From: JBHHXG01 sp046756985
GTDB taxonomy: Bacteria > Pseudomonadota > Zetaproteobacteria > Mariprofundales > Mariprofundaceae
DNA: 34,274 bases
Assembly: GCA_046756985.1 (NCBI GenBank)
Contig: JBHHXG010000010.1
Coordinates: 1-34,274 of the forward strand
Reading direction: 5' to 3'
A model generated the notes under the pieces. That model saw nothing but the letters and a program-made list of their open reading frames with translations, ran no database searches and was not told the DNA's origin. Shown in pieces: positions 13,785-21,765 of this stretch. Made by a program: the position numbers and the translations under genes. Each line of letters begins with the position of its first letter. The stretch's first letter is position 1.

Positions 13785-15857
13785 ATGACAGAGTCCAGAA
13801 CCAAAGTAATGTCGCAAGTGCTGCTCGTATGCGCGGCGACCCTCGTCCTTTTTGTGGGCGTTCATTTATATGAAGACTGCTGTTATGCACTTTCCCTGAC
13901 CGAAGCGATTCTGGCGGTGGCTGTGGTGCTGCTGTACTGGCTGCTCCAGCGCGATATATCTATGCGCATCATCGAAGATGGCCTGATGATCTGTGCAGTG
14001 CTGCTATTTGCCGCTCTGATTTTCTTCGAGAGCATTGAAAATTCTGGCGCATACTGGATGGCGGGATTTCCGTTCGTGGCCTATTTCGTGAAGGACGCAA
14101 GGGCGGCCCGGTATTGGGTCGGCTTCTTTGTGATCGGCATGGTGGCGGCTTCCGCATTGGAATCCATTGCTATCGTGACAGCGCAATATAGCCCGATTCA
14201 GCTGATGTGCGTGGTGGCCGTCTGCCTGTTTTTCTGGCTATTGGCCCATATTTACAAGACCGAACTCGATGGGCGCCAGACACTGCTTGAAAAAACGAAC
14301 CGGGCGCTGGATGCGCAGCAGTTGCACATGAAGGTCATTCTTGATCATGCGCCGGTTGGCATATGGATGCTGGATACAAACCGGCATATACAATTCCTGA
14401 ACAATGCATGGGTTCAATGGATCGGTGTTTCCGAAGAAGAGGCGAGGAAGCAGGAAGATTACTCCACATTGCTGCCGGATGATGTGGCCAGGCAATGCCT
14501 GGCGTCGGATGAAGCCTGTTTAAACAGCGATGACAACACTTACTCTGTCCGTGAAGTGATTCCATGCGCGGACGGCAAAGCGCACACCTTTGACATGATT
14601 AAGGTAAAGCTAAGCAATGCGAAGGGAGAACCGACAGGGCTCGTTGGATTCGCCATTGATGTGACGGAGCGTCTGGAGGCCGAAGAAACACAGCAGAAGC
14701 TGCAACTGCAAATGCAGCACGCCCAGCGGCTGGAGTCGGTTGGTGTGCTGGCAGGCGGCATTGCCCATGATTTCAACAACCTGTTGACGGCCATACAGGG
14801 ACATAACGAATTGGCAAGACTGGAAGAAGGCCTGCCGCCTGGAATAGCCGAGCATCTCGACTGTATTGAGCAGGCCAGCCATACCGCCGCCGATCTCTGT
14901 CAGCAAATGTTGGCCTATTCCGGCAAAGGCAAGTTTGTCGTACAGGATATCAGCCTTACCGAACTGGTTCGGGGCGTACAGCAGCTGATTGAATCCTCAG
15001 TGGGCAAGCATGTGAAAGTGCATTACAGGCTGGATGACAAACTGCCCGCCATTGAGGCGGATATTTCCCAGATCAGGCAGGTGCTGCTGAATCTGGTCAT
15101 CAATGCCTCCGAATCCATTCCAGAGGATCAGGCTGGCGAGATTACGATTACAACCGGCACCATGGAGCCAGACGAATCCTATTTTACTGAAACCTATATC
15201 GGCAGGGAAATTATCGAGGATAGCTATGCATATCTTGAGGTTTCCGACAATGGCTGCGGCATGGATGCCGAAACACAGGGAAAGATATTTGAACCGTTCT
15301 TTACTACCAAGTTTGCCGGCAGGGGCCTGGGCTTGAGTGCAGTGTATGGCATTGTTAAGGGACATAAGGGTTCATTGAAAATAGATAGCCATCCCGGACA
15401 AGGAACAAGCATGCGCTCATCATTTCCATACTCGGACAGGAAGCCATCTGCCATCGGCTTGAGTGGCAGCCAGCAGGTTGAGCTGGAGATGCCGCCTGGT
15501 AAGGTCTTGCTGGTGGATGATGAAGCGACGGTGTTGCGCGTTGCGAGCAGAATGCTTGAACGCATGGGCCTTGACGTCATCACGGCAAAGGATGGTCTGG
15601 AAGGCGTGGAGGCGTTTCGGAAACATCAAGGCGATATCATCTGTGTGCTGCTGGATATGACCATGCCGAACATGGACGGTATGGTTTGTATGGCGGAGCT
15701 GCGGCGCTTCGATCCTGCAGTCAAGGTGCTGTTGTCATCCGGCTATAATGAAGATGAACTGATCGAGCGTCTTGAGGGTGTGATGCCCGACGCCTTTCTG
15801 AAAAAGCCTTACACCTACGAGGCATTGCAGCAAAAACTTGGCGAGGCCATAGCCTAG
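13785..15857 (+). CDS. Membrane-bound hybrid sensor histidine kinase with PAS and receiver domains
   Basis: The 690-residue product has about six membrane helices in the first 160 residues with hardly any periplasmic loop, then a short coiled stretch, a PAS domain (about 178-295), a HisKA domain with phospho-acceptor His328 in GIAHDFNNLL, an HATPase domain (N box NLVINASES, G1 DNGCGM, F box EPFFTTK, G2 GRGLGLS) and a C-terminal receiver domain (about 570-688) with the acidic VDDE pair, phospho-Asp624 and Lys in LKKPY. The HDFNN form of the H box places it with the NtrB/FixL-like HisKA_4 kinases. There is no adjacent output regulator, so its target is unknown. The membrane-embedded sensor suggests sensing within the bilayer or of membrane state, an inference only. 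Confidence 0.92.
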   Translation: MTESRTKVMSQVLLVCAATLVLFVGVHLYEDCCYALSLTEAILAVAVVLLYWLLQRDISMRIIEDGLMICAVLLFAALIFFESIENSGAYWMAGFPFVAYFVKDARAARYWVGFFVIGMVAASALESIAIVTAQYSPIQLMCVVAVCLFFWLLAHIYKTELDGRQTLLEKTNRALDAQQLHMKVILDHAPVGIWMLDTNRHIQFLNNAWVQWIGVSEEEARKQEDYSTLLPDDVARQCLASDEACLNSDDNTYSVREVIPCADGKAHTFDMIKVKLSNAKGEPTGLVGFAIDVTERLEAEETQQKLQLQMQHAQRLESVGVLAGGIAHDFNNLLTAIQGHNELARLEEGLPPGIAEHLDCIEQASHTAADLCQQMLAYSGKGKFVVQDISLTELVRGVQQLIESSVGKHVKVHYRLDDKLPAIEADISQIRQVLLNLVINASESIPEDQAGEITITTGTMEPDESYFTETYIGREIIEDSYAYLEVSDNGCGMDAETQGKIFEPFFTTKFAGRGLGLSAVYGIVKGHKGSLKIDSHPGQGTSMRSSFPYSDRKPSAIGLSGSQQVELEMPPGKVLLVDDEATVLRVASRMLERMGLDVITAKDGLEGVEAFRKHQGDIICVLLDMTMPNMDGMVCMAELRRFDPAVKVLLSSGYNEDELIERLEGVMPDAFLKKPYTYEALQQKLGEAIA

Positions 15858-15888
15858 CCGATTCCGATGGGTTTTCAGGACTTTCAGC

Positions 15889-15918
15889 AGAAAAGGGGCC
15901 ACCTTTCCGTAGCCCCTT
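15889..15918 (-). terminator. Rho-independent terminator of tRNA-Thr
   Basis: On the minus strand AAGGGGC (15912-15918 complement) pairs with GCCCCTT (15893-15899 complement), followed by TTTTCT. It lies nine bases past the tRNA CCA end. It may also serve weakly for the kinase gene from the other side. Confidence 0.7.
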
Positions 15919-15926
15919 GATTGGTA

Positions 15927-16002
15927 TGGAGCCGATGATCCGATTCGAACGGACGACCTGCTCATTACGAGTGAGCTGCTCTACCAGCTGAGCTACATCG
16001 GC
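15927..16002 (-). tRNA. tRNA-Thr (anticodon CGU)
   Basis: A 76-base cloverleaf: acceptor stem GCCGATG/CATCGGC, D arm with AGCTCAGCTGGTAGAGC, anticodon stem GCTCA/TGAGC closing the loop CTCGTAA (anticodon CGT, reads ACG), T arm with GTTCGAATC, discriminator T, and CCA encoded in the gene. It is followed by a terminator on the same strand. Confidence 0.97.
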
Positions 16003-16038
16003 GTATCCCCTAGGTTCGGCAGACTGCTAGGGCGGCGT

Positions 16039-16044
16039 ATTTTA
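16039..16044 (-). promoter_or_regulatory. Candidate -10 box for tRNA-Thr
   Basis: TAAAAT on the minus strand, 37 bases before the tRNA 5' end, followed by a GC-rich GCCGCCC discriminator-like stretch as is usual at stringently controlled stable-RNA promoters. The -35 box is not convincing. Confidence 0.35.
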
Positions 16045-16107
16045 GCAGTATTTGCGAAGATGGGAACATGCGAGGAATCTCTGAACAAGCCTTTCATGAG
16101 CCGCCTT

Positions 16108-16830
16108 CTAATCGGTGATGGCCTGTATTGCTGCAAGCAGGGCCGGAGCAGCGGTTTCGGTGCGCATGATGCGCGATCCAAAGCACAGGCATTTGCAGCC
16201 TTGCTCCTGTAGGATGCTGAGATCGAGGGGGCTCCAGCCGCCCTCCGGGCCAATGGCGAAGGTAATTTCATTTGCCTTCAGGATGGACGCGCGCACGCCA
16301 TGCCATGGCTCTGTCGCTTCAGGGTGCAGCGTATAGGCAGTGCCCCGTATATGAATATCACTGAGAGCAGGCAACCAGTCTATCGTTGGAATACGGGTGC
16401 GGCCGCTTTGTTCTGCGGCCTCGATAATGATTTTCTGCCAGCGTTTAAGGCGGATTTTATGCTTCTGCTCGGGTAACTTCATCTGTGAGCGTGCACCGGT
16501 TGCGATCTGAAAACTGGCAGCACCAAGTTCAGTTGCTTTTTGCAGCACGGTTTCAACCTTTTTATTGTGGCACGCCGCCTGCACAACATGAATTTTAACA
16601 GACAGTTCACGTTCGACATTGATAAATTCACGAATCAGACATGTTGAATGCGCCTTGCCTAAGTGGACGATTTCAGCGGCGTATTCACCACCATGTCCGT
16701 CAAATACGATCATGGAGTCGCCGCATTTCCGGCGCATAACCTGCCGCAGGTAATGCCCGTGCTCGGACGAGAGCTTTACTTCGCACCCACTTTTCAACGA
16801 TGCATTAAGATAAAGTCTGCACATGGCCAT
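16108..16830 (-). CDS. rsmE: 16S rRNA (uracil1498-N3)-methyltransferase RsmE
   Basis: RsmE methylates U1498 of 16S rRNA using SAM. The product starts MAMCRLYLNAS (family N-terminus MRRLY), has the PUA-like N-terminal domain with FDGHGGEYAAEI, then the SPOUT knot: KKVETVLQKATELG, AAEQSGRTRIP, FAIGPEGGWS and FGSRIMRTETAAPALL. At 240 residues it matches the usual length. The ATG at 16828-16830 was chosen; another ATG two codons later also fits, and the frame upstream to 17082 overlaps ubiC and is not RsmE-like. The acidic residues that normally follow GPEGG are replaced by PLDL, a mild departure. Divergent from ubiC. Confidence 0.93.
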   Translation of the reverse strand: MAMCRLYLNASLKSGCEVKLSSEHGHYLRQVMRRKCGDSMIVFDGHGGEYAAEIVHLGKAHSTCLIREFINVERELSVKIHVVQAACHNKKVETVLQKATELGAASFQIATGARSQMKLPEQKHKIRLKRWQKIIIEAAEQSGRTRIPTIDWLPALSDIHIRGTAYTLHPEATEPWHGVRASILKANEITFAIGPEGGWSPLDLSILQEQGCKCLCFGSRIMRTETAAPALLAAIQAITD

Positions 16831-16899
16831 GGCATGATTTTGGCCCGGAAGCCGTACATAAAGCAAGTGCCAGCACCAGCCACTTGACCCCATGCCTGC

Positions 16900-17478
16900 A
16901 TGCTCCATGATGCGCGCATGTTTTTCGGTCAATTGCAGGCGCAACAATGGGTGCCGGTTCGGAAATGGCGGGCCGAGGAAGCTGGTGCGAGTGCGGATAT
17001 GGGCGTCGTATTGACGATCACAAGCTCGCTGACGCGCTTTCTTGAGCGTCATTATGGCATGCGCCTGACAGTGCGCCTGCATGATCAGGCTGTTGACAGG
17101 GCCGAGCCCCTGGAAGCGAAACTGCTGGACTGCGCTGCAACGTCACCTGCGCTCAGGCGGCGGGTATCTCTGTTGCATCGTGATTCGGTGATGTTTGATG
17201 CCGAATCTGTCCTGCCATTGGAAGATTTGCCCACCGATCTGGTACAAGAATTGCAAGAGGGAGAAAAACCACTGGGCAACCTGCTTCTGGATCGGGGATT
17301 ATCGCTTTCACGTTCGGATCTAAGTGTGACCAGAATCGCAGATGAAGGCATGTATGCTGACCGCTGGGCGAGGCGTTCGGTGCTTCGTTCCCCGTCCGGT
17401 ACACGGGCATTGGTCGTTGAGGTGTTCCACCAGGAGATATGGAAACGATTGCAACAGCTTGGGCGACGCTATAAGTGA
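16900..17478 (+). CDS. ubiC: Chorismate lyase (chorismate--pyruvate lyase)
   Basis: UbiC turns chorismate into 4-hydroxybenzoate and pyruvate, the entry to ubiquinone synthesis. The 192-residue product is recognisable by SLTRFLERHYG, LLHRDSVMFDAESVLPL, the KPLGNLLLDRG segment and WARRSVLRSPSGTRALVVEVF, which match E. coli UbiC in order. The start is the ATG at 16900; an ATG six codons later is possible, and neither has a good ribosome-binding site. It overlaps ubiA at GTGA, and that neighbour strongly supports the call. Confidence 0.9.
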   Translation: MLHDARMFFGQLQAQQWVPVRKWRAEEAGASADMGVVLTITSSLTRFLERHYGMRLTVRLHDQAVDRAEPLEAKLLDCAATSPALRRRVSLLHRDSVMFDAESVLPLEDLPTDLVQELQEGEKPLGNLLLDRGLSLSRSDLSVTRIADEGMYADRWARRSVLRSPSGTRALVVEVFHQEIWKRLQQLGRRYK

Positions 17479-18329
17479 GCATGCGTCCCATCGGAGCGCT
17501 ACGGGACTGGCTGCATCTGATGCGTGTGGACCGGCCCGTGGGCTACTGGCTGCTGCTGTGGCCGACGATGTGGGGATTGCTGGCTGCATCCGGTGGCAGG
17601 CCCTCTCTGAAGCATCTGGTGATTTTCATCGGCGGGGTTTTTGTGATGCGTTCCGCCGGCTGCATCATTAATGATGTAGCTGATCGTGGCTTCGATCCGC
17701 ACGTAGAGCGCACAAAAGACCGGCCGATTGCCGCAGGACGTATTTCACCCGCGGCTGCACTGACAGGTTTTGCCTTGCTGCTGCTGCTTGCATTGCTTCT
17801 CGTGTCACAAACCTCTGTATTGGTAATCCAGCTGGCGGTTGCCGGTGCTTTGCTGGCCATCATTTACCCGTTTCTGAAACGTTATATCCACTTTCCACAG
17901 GCCTGGCTTGGTATGGCTTTCGGCTGGGGCGCAGTCATGGCTTGGGCGGCTGAAGCCGGCAGTGTCACCGATTCAGCCATTCCGTGGCTGCTATTTGCCG
18001 CCAATGTTTTCTGGGCGCTTTCTTACGATACCGCCTATGCTATTGGCGATAAGGCAGATGATGTCCGCATCGGTGTTAAATCCGCAGCCCTGTGGTTCGA
18101 CAGGTATGTGCTGACAGCGGTGATTGTGTTGGGCTTTGCCATGTTGGTTTTGCTTGCGGGCGTGGCCGTTCAATATGGCGGTCATTCGTGGTTCGGCTGG
18201 GGGGCGGCGTTCATGTGGCAGATGTCGTTGTTCTGGCGTCTCTACCGGCAAGGTGAAGGGTGGGGTTTCCGCTATTTTTTGCTGTCGCACTGGTCCGGCA
18301 TGCTGATGTGTTTGGGGTTTGTGATTTGA
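17475..18329 (+). CDS. ubiA: 4-hydroxybenzoate octaprenyltransferase
   Basis: UbiA attaches the polyprenyl chain to 4-hydroxybenzoate at the inner membrane. The 284-residue product is largely membrane helices (about eight to nine). It carries both Mg-diphosphate binding motifs: NDVADRGFD at residues 66-74 followed by ERTKDRPIAAG, and DKADD at 192-196 (YAIGDKADDVRIGVKS). The GTG start overlaps the ubiC stop (GTGA), giving tight coupling; an ATG two codons later is an alternative. The substrate chain length cannot be read from sequence. Confidence 0.95.
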   Translation: MSMRPIGALRDWLHLMRVDRPVGYWLLLWPTMWGLLAASGGRPSLKHLVIFIGGVFVMRSAGCIINDVADRGFDPHVERTKDRPIAAGRISPAAALTGFALLLLLALLLVSQTSVLVIQLAVAGALLAIIYPFLKRYIHFPQAWLGMAFGWGAVMAWAAEAGSVTDSAIPWLLFAANVFWALSYDTAYAIGDKADDVRIGVKSAALWFDRYVLTAVIVLGFAMLVLLAGVAVQYGGHSWFGWGAAFMWQMSLFWRLYRQGEGWGFRYFLLSHWSGMLMCLGFVI

Positions 18330-18337
18330 TTTTTGCC

Positions 18338-18343
18338 TATAAT
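18338..18343 (+). promoter_or_regulatory. Perfect -10 box upstream of the cfa-like gene
   Basis: TATAAT preceded by C, about 54 bases before the cfa-like ATG and just past the ubiA stop. The -35 region is poor, which together with the preceding C is compatible with a sigmaS-type promoter, as known for cfa in E. coli. Confidence 0.45.
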
Positions 18344-18396
18344 CCATTTGGTGAGCAGACTGGCTGGGTTGGATTACGGAGGAAAGTGATAGCTGG

Positions 18397-19623
18397 ATGG
18401 GTCAGACAGTGACAGGCAGGACACGACAGTCAGGCACGGTGACGGCCTTTGACAGGTGGGCGCTGAGAAAGTTTGTTAATATGATTGGCAATCCGCCAGT
18501 GCCATTTGCATTGTGGGATGGTGTTGATGTCTGCGCATCGGATGCCGAACCGGTTGGCCGCATCGTGATCCATGAGCGCAAGAGCTTTATCAATATGCTG
18601 TTCAATCCGAATCTCGGTTTCGGGGATGGATATTCCACCGGTGCTATCGAGGTGGAAGGCGATCTTATCGAATGTCTGGAGGCCCTTCTCCGTGCGATGC
18701 CTGTGGGCGCTGACGTTAGTATATTTACAAAAGTGATGGGTCTGCTTCCAAGGATGCGCACCAACACACCATCCGGATCACGCGAGAACATCCACCGCCA
18801 TTACGACATCGGCAATGATTTCTACAGTCTGTGGCTTGATAAGGAATTGGTCTACACCTGCGCTTATTACACCACTAATTCGGATACGCTGGAGGCCGCA
18901 CAGCTAAAGAAAATGGATCATGTCTGCCGCAAGCTCCGGCTTAAGCCGGGGGAAACGGTGGTCGAAGCAGGGTGCGGCTGGGGCGCCCTGGCCCACCATA
19001 TGGCCCTACACTATGGAGTGAAGGTCAGGGCCTATAATATCTCCCATGAGCAGATCAGATATGCACAGGAGCGCGCCAGGGCCGAGGGGCTGGGTGACCG
19101 GGTGGAGTATATCGAAGACGACTACCGCAACATTAGCGGCGAATATGATGTCTTCGCCTCAGTGGGTCTGCTCGAGCATGTGGGCAAAGAAAATTATGGC
19201 ACGCTGGGTGCGGTGATCGACCGCAGTCTGAAAAAAGGCGGCCGGGGCTTGATCCATTCCGTCGGGCGCAACAGGGAGTTGCCCATTGGGGAATGGATTG
19301 AAAAGCGGATTTTCCCCGGTTCCTATGTTCCGTCCCTGCGGCAGATGATGGATATCTTCGAGCCTTATTCTTTTTCCGTACTGGATGTGGAGAATCTCAG
19401 GTTGCATTATGCCAGAACGCTGCACGACTGGCTGGAGCGCTTCGATGATGCCAGCGAGGAGATTGAACATATGTACGACGCCTCGTTTGTCCGTGCCTGG
19501 CGGTTGTATCTGGGCGGATGCAGCGCCGCCTTCGCCGGCGGTGATCTGCAATTATTCCAGCTGCTGTTTAACCGCGAGCGTGACAACGACGTTCCGTGGA
19601 CGCGTGCGCATCTTTATGACTAA
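18397..19623 (+). CDS. cfa: Cyclopropane-fatty-acyl-phospholipid synthase family SAM methyltransferase
   Basis: CFA synthases transfer a methylene from SAM to double bonds of membrane phospholipid acyl chains. The 408-residue product has an N-terminal lipid-binding SCP2-like domain (about 20-120), the family signature HYDIGNDFYSLWLDKELVYTC, where the Cys is followed by AYY, the SAM loop VEAGCGWG at 189-196, SHEQ, and SVGLLEHVGKENY, which includes the conserved Glu-His. The nearest good ribosome-binding sequence (GGAGGAAA at 18379-18385) is somewhat far from the ATG, so an upstream non-ATG start is possible. The following flavoprotein gene begins 15 bases after its stop. It could be a true Cfa or a relative that makes methyl-branched or otherwise modified lipids. 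Confidence 0.9.
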   Translation: MGQTVTGRTRQSGTVTAFDRWALRKFVNMIGNPPVPFALWDGVDVCASDAEPVGRIVIHERKSFINMLFNPNLGFGDGYSTGAIEVEGDLIECLEALLRAMPVGADVSIFTKVMGLLPRMRTNTPSGSRENIHRHYDIGNDFYSLWLDKELVYTCAYYTTNSDTLEAAQLKKMDHVCRKLRLKPGETVVEAGCGWGALAHHMALHYGVKVRAYNISHEQIRYAQERARAEGLGDRVEYIEDDYRNISGEYDVFASVGLLEHVGKENYGTLGAVIDRSLKKGGRGLIHSVGRNRELPIGEWIEKRIFPGSYVPSLRQMMDIFEPYSFSVLDVENLRLHYARTLHDWLERFDDASEEIEHMYDASFVRAWRLYLGGCSAAFAGGDLQLFQLLFNRERDNDVPWTRAHLYD

Positions 19624-19638
19624 GGCCCGATAGGCCGA

Positions 19639-20748
19639 ATGGAATCCTGCGACGTTCTGATTGTCGGCGGCGGCCCGGCCGGAAGCACTTGCGCTTGGAG
19701 GTTGAAACAGGCGGGCCTTGATGTGTGTGTGCTGGACAAAAGCCGTTTTCCACGCGACAAGATATGCGCCGGTTGGGTGACGCCGCAGGTGTTGCAGTCC
19801 CTACATATTGAACCAGAGGAATATGCCAAGGATAGAATATTGCAGCCGATTTCCGCCTTCCGCACCGGCGTGATCGGCGCCCCCACGCTGGAAACATTCT
19901 ACGATGAGCCGGTCAGCTATGGCATCCGGCGTTGCGAATTTGACCATTATCTGCTTGAGCGCTCCGGCGCACGCCTGTATCCCGGCGAATCAGCCGAAGA
20001 TATGAAGCGAACTGATGAGGGCTGGATCGTCAACGGGCACTTCCAGACCCGGTTGTTGATTGGCGCCGGCGGTCATTTCTGTCCGGTAGCGCGCCAGTTC
20101 GGTGGAACGCTACGCAATGAGCCGGTCATTGCCGCCCAGGAAATCGAGTTTGAGATGAGCGCAGCGCAGCGTAAAAGTTGCCCGGTGAGGGGGGAGATGC
20201 CCGAGCTGTATTTCTGTCCGGATATGCAGGGCTATGGATGGTGTTTTCGCAAAGGTAATTTCCTGAATGTCGGCCTTGGCCGCCGGGACAGCCACAAACT
20301 CTCGGCGCATGTCGAGGGATTCTGCGCATGGCTGCAGAAAACGGGGCGTATTCCATGGGAGATCGCGTTGCCCTTCAGGGGGCATGCCTATCTCGTTTAT
20401 GGACAAGCCAGGCGCAAGCGGTTGGACGATGGTATGCTGCTGATTGGCGATGCCGCTGGCCTTGCCTATGAGGAAAGCGGTGAAGGCATCCGGCCCGCTA
20501 TAGAGTCCGGTCTGCTGGCCGCGCAAGCCGTGTCCAATTGTAACGGGACATATTCCACAGCTGGGCTTTCCCGTTATGAGGAACTGCTGGAGGCCCGCTT
20601 CGGACAATCTTCCTTTATTGACTTGAGCGGGTTGTTTCCTTCCGTTCTGACACAGGCCGTTGCACGAAGGCTGTTTGTATCGCACTGGTTTACCAAGCGG
20701 GTACTGATCGAACGTTTCTTTTTACGCCGTCATCAGACCCCGTTGTAG
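19639..20748 (+). CDS. Geranylgeranyl-reductase-like FAD-dependent oxidoreductase
   Basis: A 369-residue flavoprotein of the GGR / para-hydroxybenzoate hydroxylase superfamily. Visible marks: the FAD-binding VGGGPAGSTCAWRL at residues 9-22, DKSRFPRDKICAG, typical of GGR-family enzymes, and LIGDAAGLAYEESGEGI, the second FAD contact. Relatives reduce isoprenoid double bonds or hydroxylate aromatic rings. Being 15 bases downstream of a cfa-like gene points towards lipid or prenyl-chain modification, but the substrate is unknown. It could also act in quinone or pigment metabolism given ubiC/ubiA nearby. A weak hairpin (CCCCG at 20738-20742 with CGGGG at 20750-20754) overlaps the stop codon. Confidence 0.8.
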   Translation: MESCDVLIVGGGPAGSTCAWRLKQAGLDVCVLDKSRFPRDKICAGWVTPQVLQSLHIEPEEYAKDRILQPISAFRTGVIGAPTLETFYDEPVSYGIRRCEFDHYLLERSGARLYPGESAEDMKRTDEGWIVNGHFQTRLLIGAGGHFCPVARQFGGTLRNEPVIAAQEIEFEMSAAQRKSCPVRGEMPELYFCPDMQGYGWCFRKGNFLNVGLGRRDSHKLSAHVEGFCAWLQKTGRIPWEIALPFRGHAYLVYGQARRKRLDDGMLLIGDAAGLAYEESGEGIRPAIESGLLAAQAVSNCNGTYSTAGLSRYEELLEARFGQSSFIDLSGLFPSVLTQAVARRLFVSHWFTKRVLIERFFLRRHQTPL

Positions 20749-20770
20749 GCGGGGGCTTGAATTTTTCTGC

Positions 20771-20798
20771 TTGTTTTGCGGTTTTTTCAGCGTATAAT
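20771..20798 (+). promoter_or_regulatory. tmRNA promoter
   Basis: TTGTTT (20771-20776) and a perfect TATAAT (20793-20798), 16 bases apart, end about 11 bases before the mature tmRNA 5' end. Upstream is T-rich, as in strong stable-RNA promoters. Confidence 0.7.
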
Positions 20799-20809
20799 TA
20801 TAAATTCTC

Positions 20810-21157
20810 GGGGGCGTTTGGTTTCGACGGAGATACTGAACCCTGTGGGGCATGTCGGGATGGCACTCTCGTTAAAAAGGCCAACGGCATTAACTGCCAA
20901 CGACGACGTAGAACTCGCTTACGCTGCGTAAGTGACCCCGCCATACAGGTTGCCCATCGCCTGCGTGACCGGGGCCATCAAGATGGGATCGCTCTGGACG
21001 CTCGAGGCTCGTGGCCAGGGAGTTAAACTTTAACGAACCGACCCGGTGGGCACTTTGTCCATTCAGTTTCCAACGGGTGCTGTGAGAGTGGGCTAAGCAT
21101 GTAGAACCATAGGCTGATGATTTTCGGACGCGGGTTCGAATCCCGCCGCCTCCACCA
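20810..21157 (+). ncRNA. ssrA: Transfer-messenger RNA (tmRNA)
   Basis: One-piece tmRNA of about 348 bases. The tRNA-like ends are clear: 5' GGGGGCGTTTGGTTTCGACGG pairs as acceptor stem with CGCCTCC before ACCA, and the T arm reads GGGTTCGAATCCC. The tag frame runs 20896-20931 and reads ANDDVELAYAA then TAA; with the alanine carried by the RNA the appended peptide would be A-ANDDVELAYAA. The tag ends in Tyr-Ala-Ala rather than the common Leu-Ala-Ala. tmRNA with SmpB rescues stalled ribosomes and marks the product for ClpXP. It has its own promoter and terminator. Confidence 0.96.
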
Positions 21158-21165
21158 GTAAAAAC

Positions 21166-21187
21166 ACCGCCGCAAGGCGGTTTTTTT
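21166..21187 (+). terminator. Rho-independent terminator of ssrA
   Basis: ACCGCC-GCAA-GGCGGT hairpin with a GCAA loop followed by a run of seven T; it starts nine bases after the tmRNA CCA. Confidence 0.92.
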
Positions 21188-21393
21188 ATGGGCGGTATGA
21201 GAAGCCGCATGGCTTGATAAAAAATGCAAGGCTGGATGCCGCGACTCTGATCATTCCGCTACTTTAACCGGGGTTCTGATACCTGTACCTTTCGTGAGGT
21301 TGACCACAGCCGGAGGCAGTGGTAGCAAGCCTACCTTTGTGACGAAGCTCACATGGTTGGGTCGCGCGCAAGGGAGAAGTAACAGGAGGGGTC
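21188..21393 (+). promoter_or_regulatory. Leader/promoter region of the nuo operon
   Basis: About 206 bases without a gene between the ssrA terminator and nuoA; the nuo promoter must lie here. A weak candidate is TTGACC (21300-21305) with TAGCAA 17 bases on. GGTAG-CAAGC-CTACC (21321-21335) is a small hairpin and ACCTTTCGTGAGGT (21287-21300) another. AGGAGG at 21384-21389 is a strong ribosome-binding site for nuoA. I recognise no known riboswitch. Confidence 0.4.
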
Positions 21394-21765
21394 ATGGGCG
21401 CAGAGTATCTGGCTACGCAATACGCGCCGATTTTTGTCTTCATTCTGATCGCTATTGCTATGGGTGCTGCACCGCTGGTGCTAACGGTATTTGTTGCCGC
21501 GCAAAAGCCGGATGCCGAAAAACTATCAGCCTATGAATGCGGCTTTGAAGCCTTCGAGGATGCACGCATGCAGTTTGACGTGCGTTTCTATCTGGTCGCT
21601 ATCCTTTTTGTCATCTTTGATCTGGAAACCGCGTTTCTGTTTCCGTGGGCTGTTGTGCTGGATCAGATCGGTCTGTTCGGATTTGTTGAAATGATGCTGT
21701 TCCTGCTGATCCTGCTGGTGGGGTATATCTATGCCTGGAAGAAGGGGGCCTTGCAATGGGAATAG
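21394..21765 (+). CDS. nuoA: NADH-quinone oxidoreductase subunit A
   Basis: Membrane-arm subunit of complex I. The 123-residue product has three membrane helices (about 11-33, 66-87, 93-113) and the conserved loop KLSAYECGFEAFEDARMQFDVRFYLVAILFVIFD (split here by helix 2), with the acidic pair in FDLE. It is the first gene of the nuo operon and is preceded by a strong AGGAGG. Its last ten bases overlap nuoB. Confidence 0.97.
   Translation: MGAEYLATQYAPIFVFILIAIAMGAAPLVLTVFVAAQKPDAEKLSAYECGFEAFEDARMQFDVRFYLVAILFVIFDLETAFLFPWAVVLDQIGLFGFVEMMLFLLILLVGYIYAWKKGALQWE

Noticed and set aside
16831..17082. N-terminal extension of the rsmE frame
   Set aside because: It overlaps ubiC on the other strand and extends far beyond the normal RsmE N-terminus.
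20757..21229. Several small frames on both strands within ssrA
   Set aside because: They lie inside the tmRNA; the minus-strand frame with RRRDSNPR is the well-known spurious translation of tRNA-like 3' ends.
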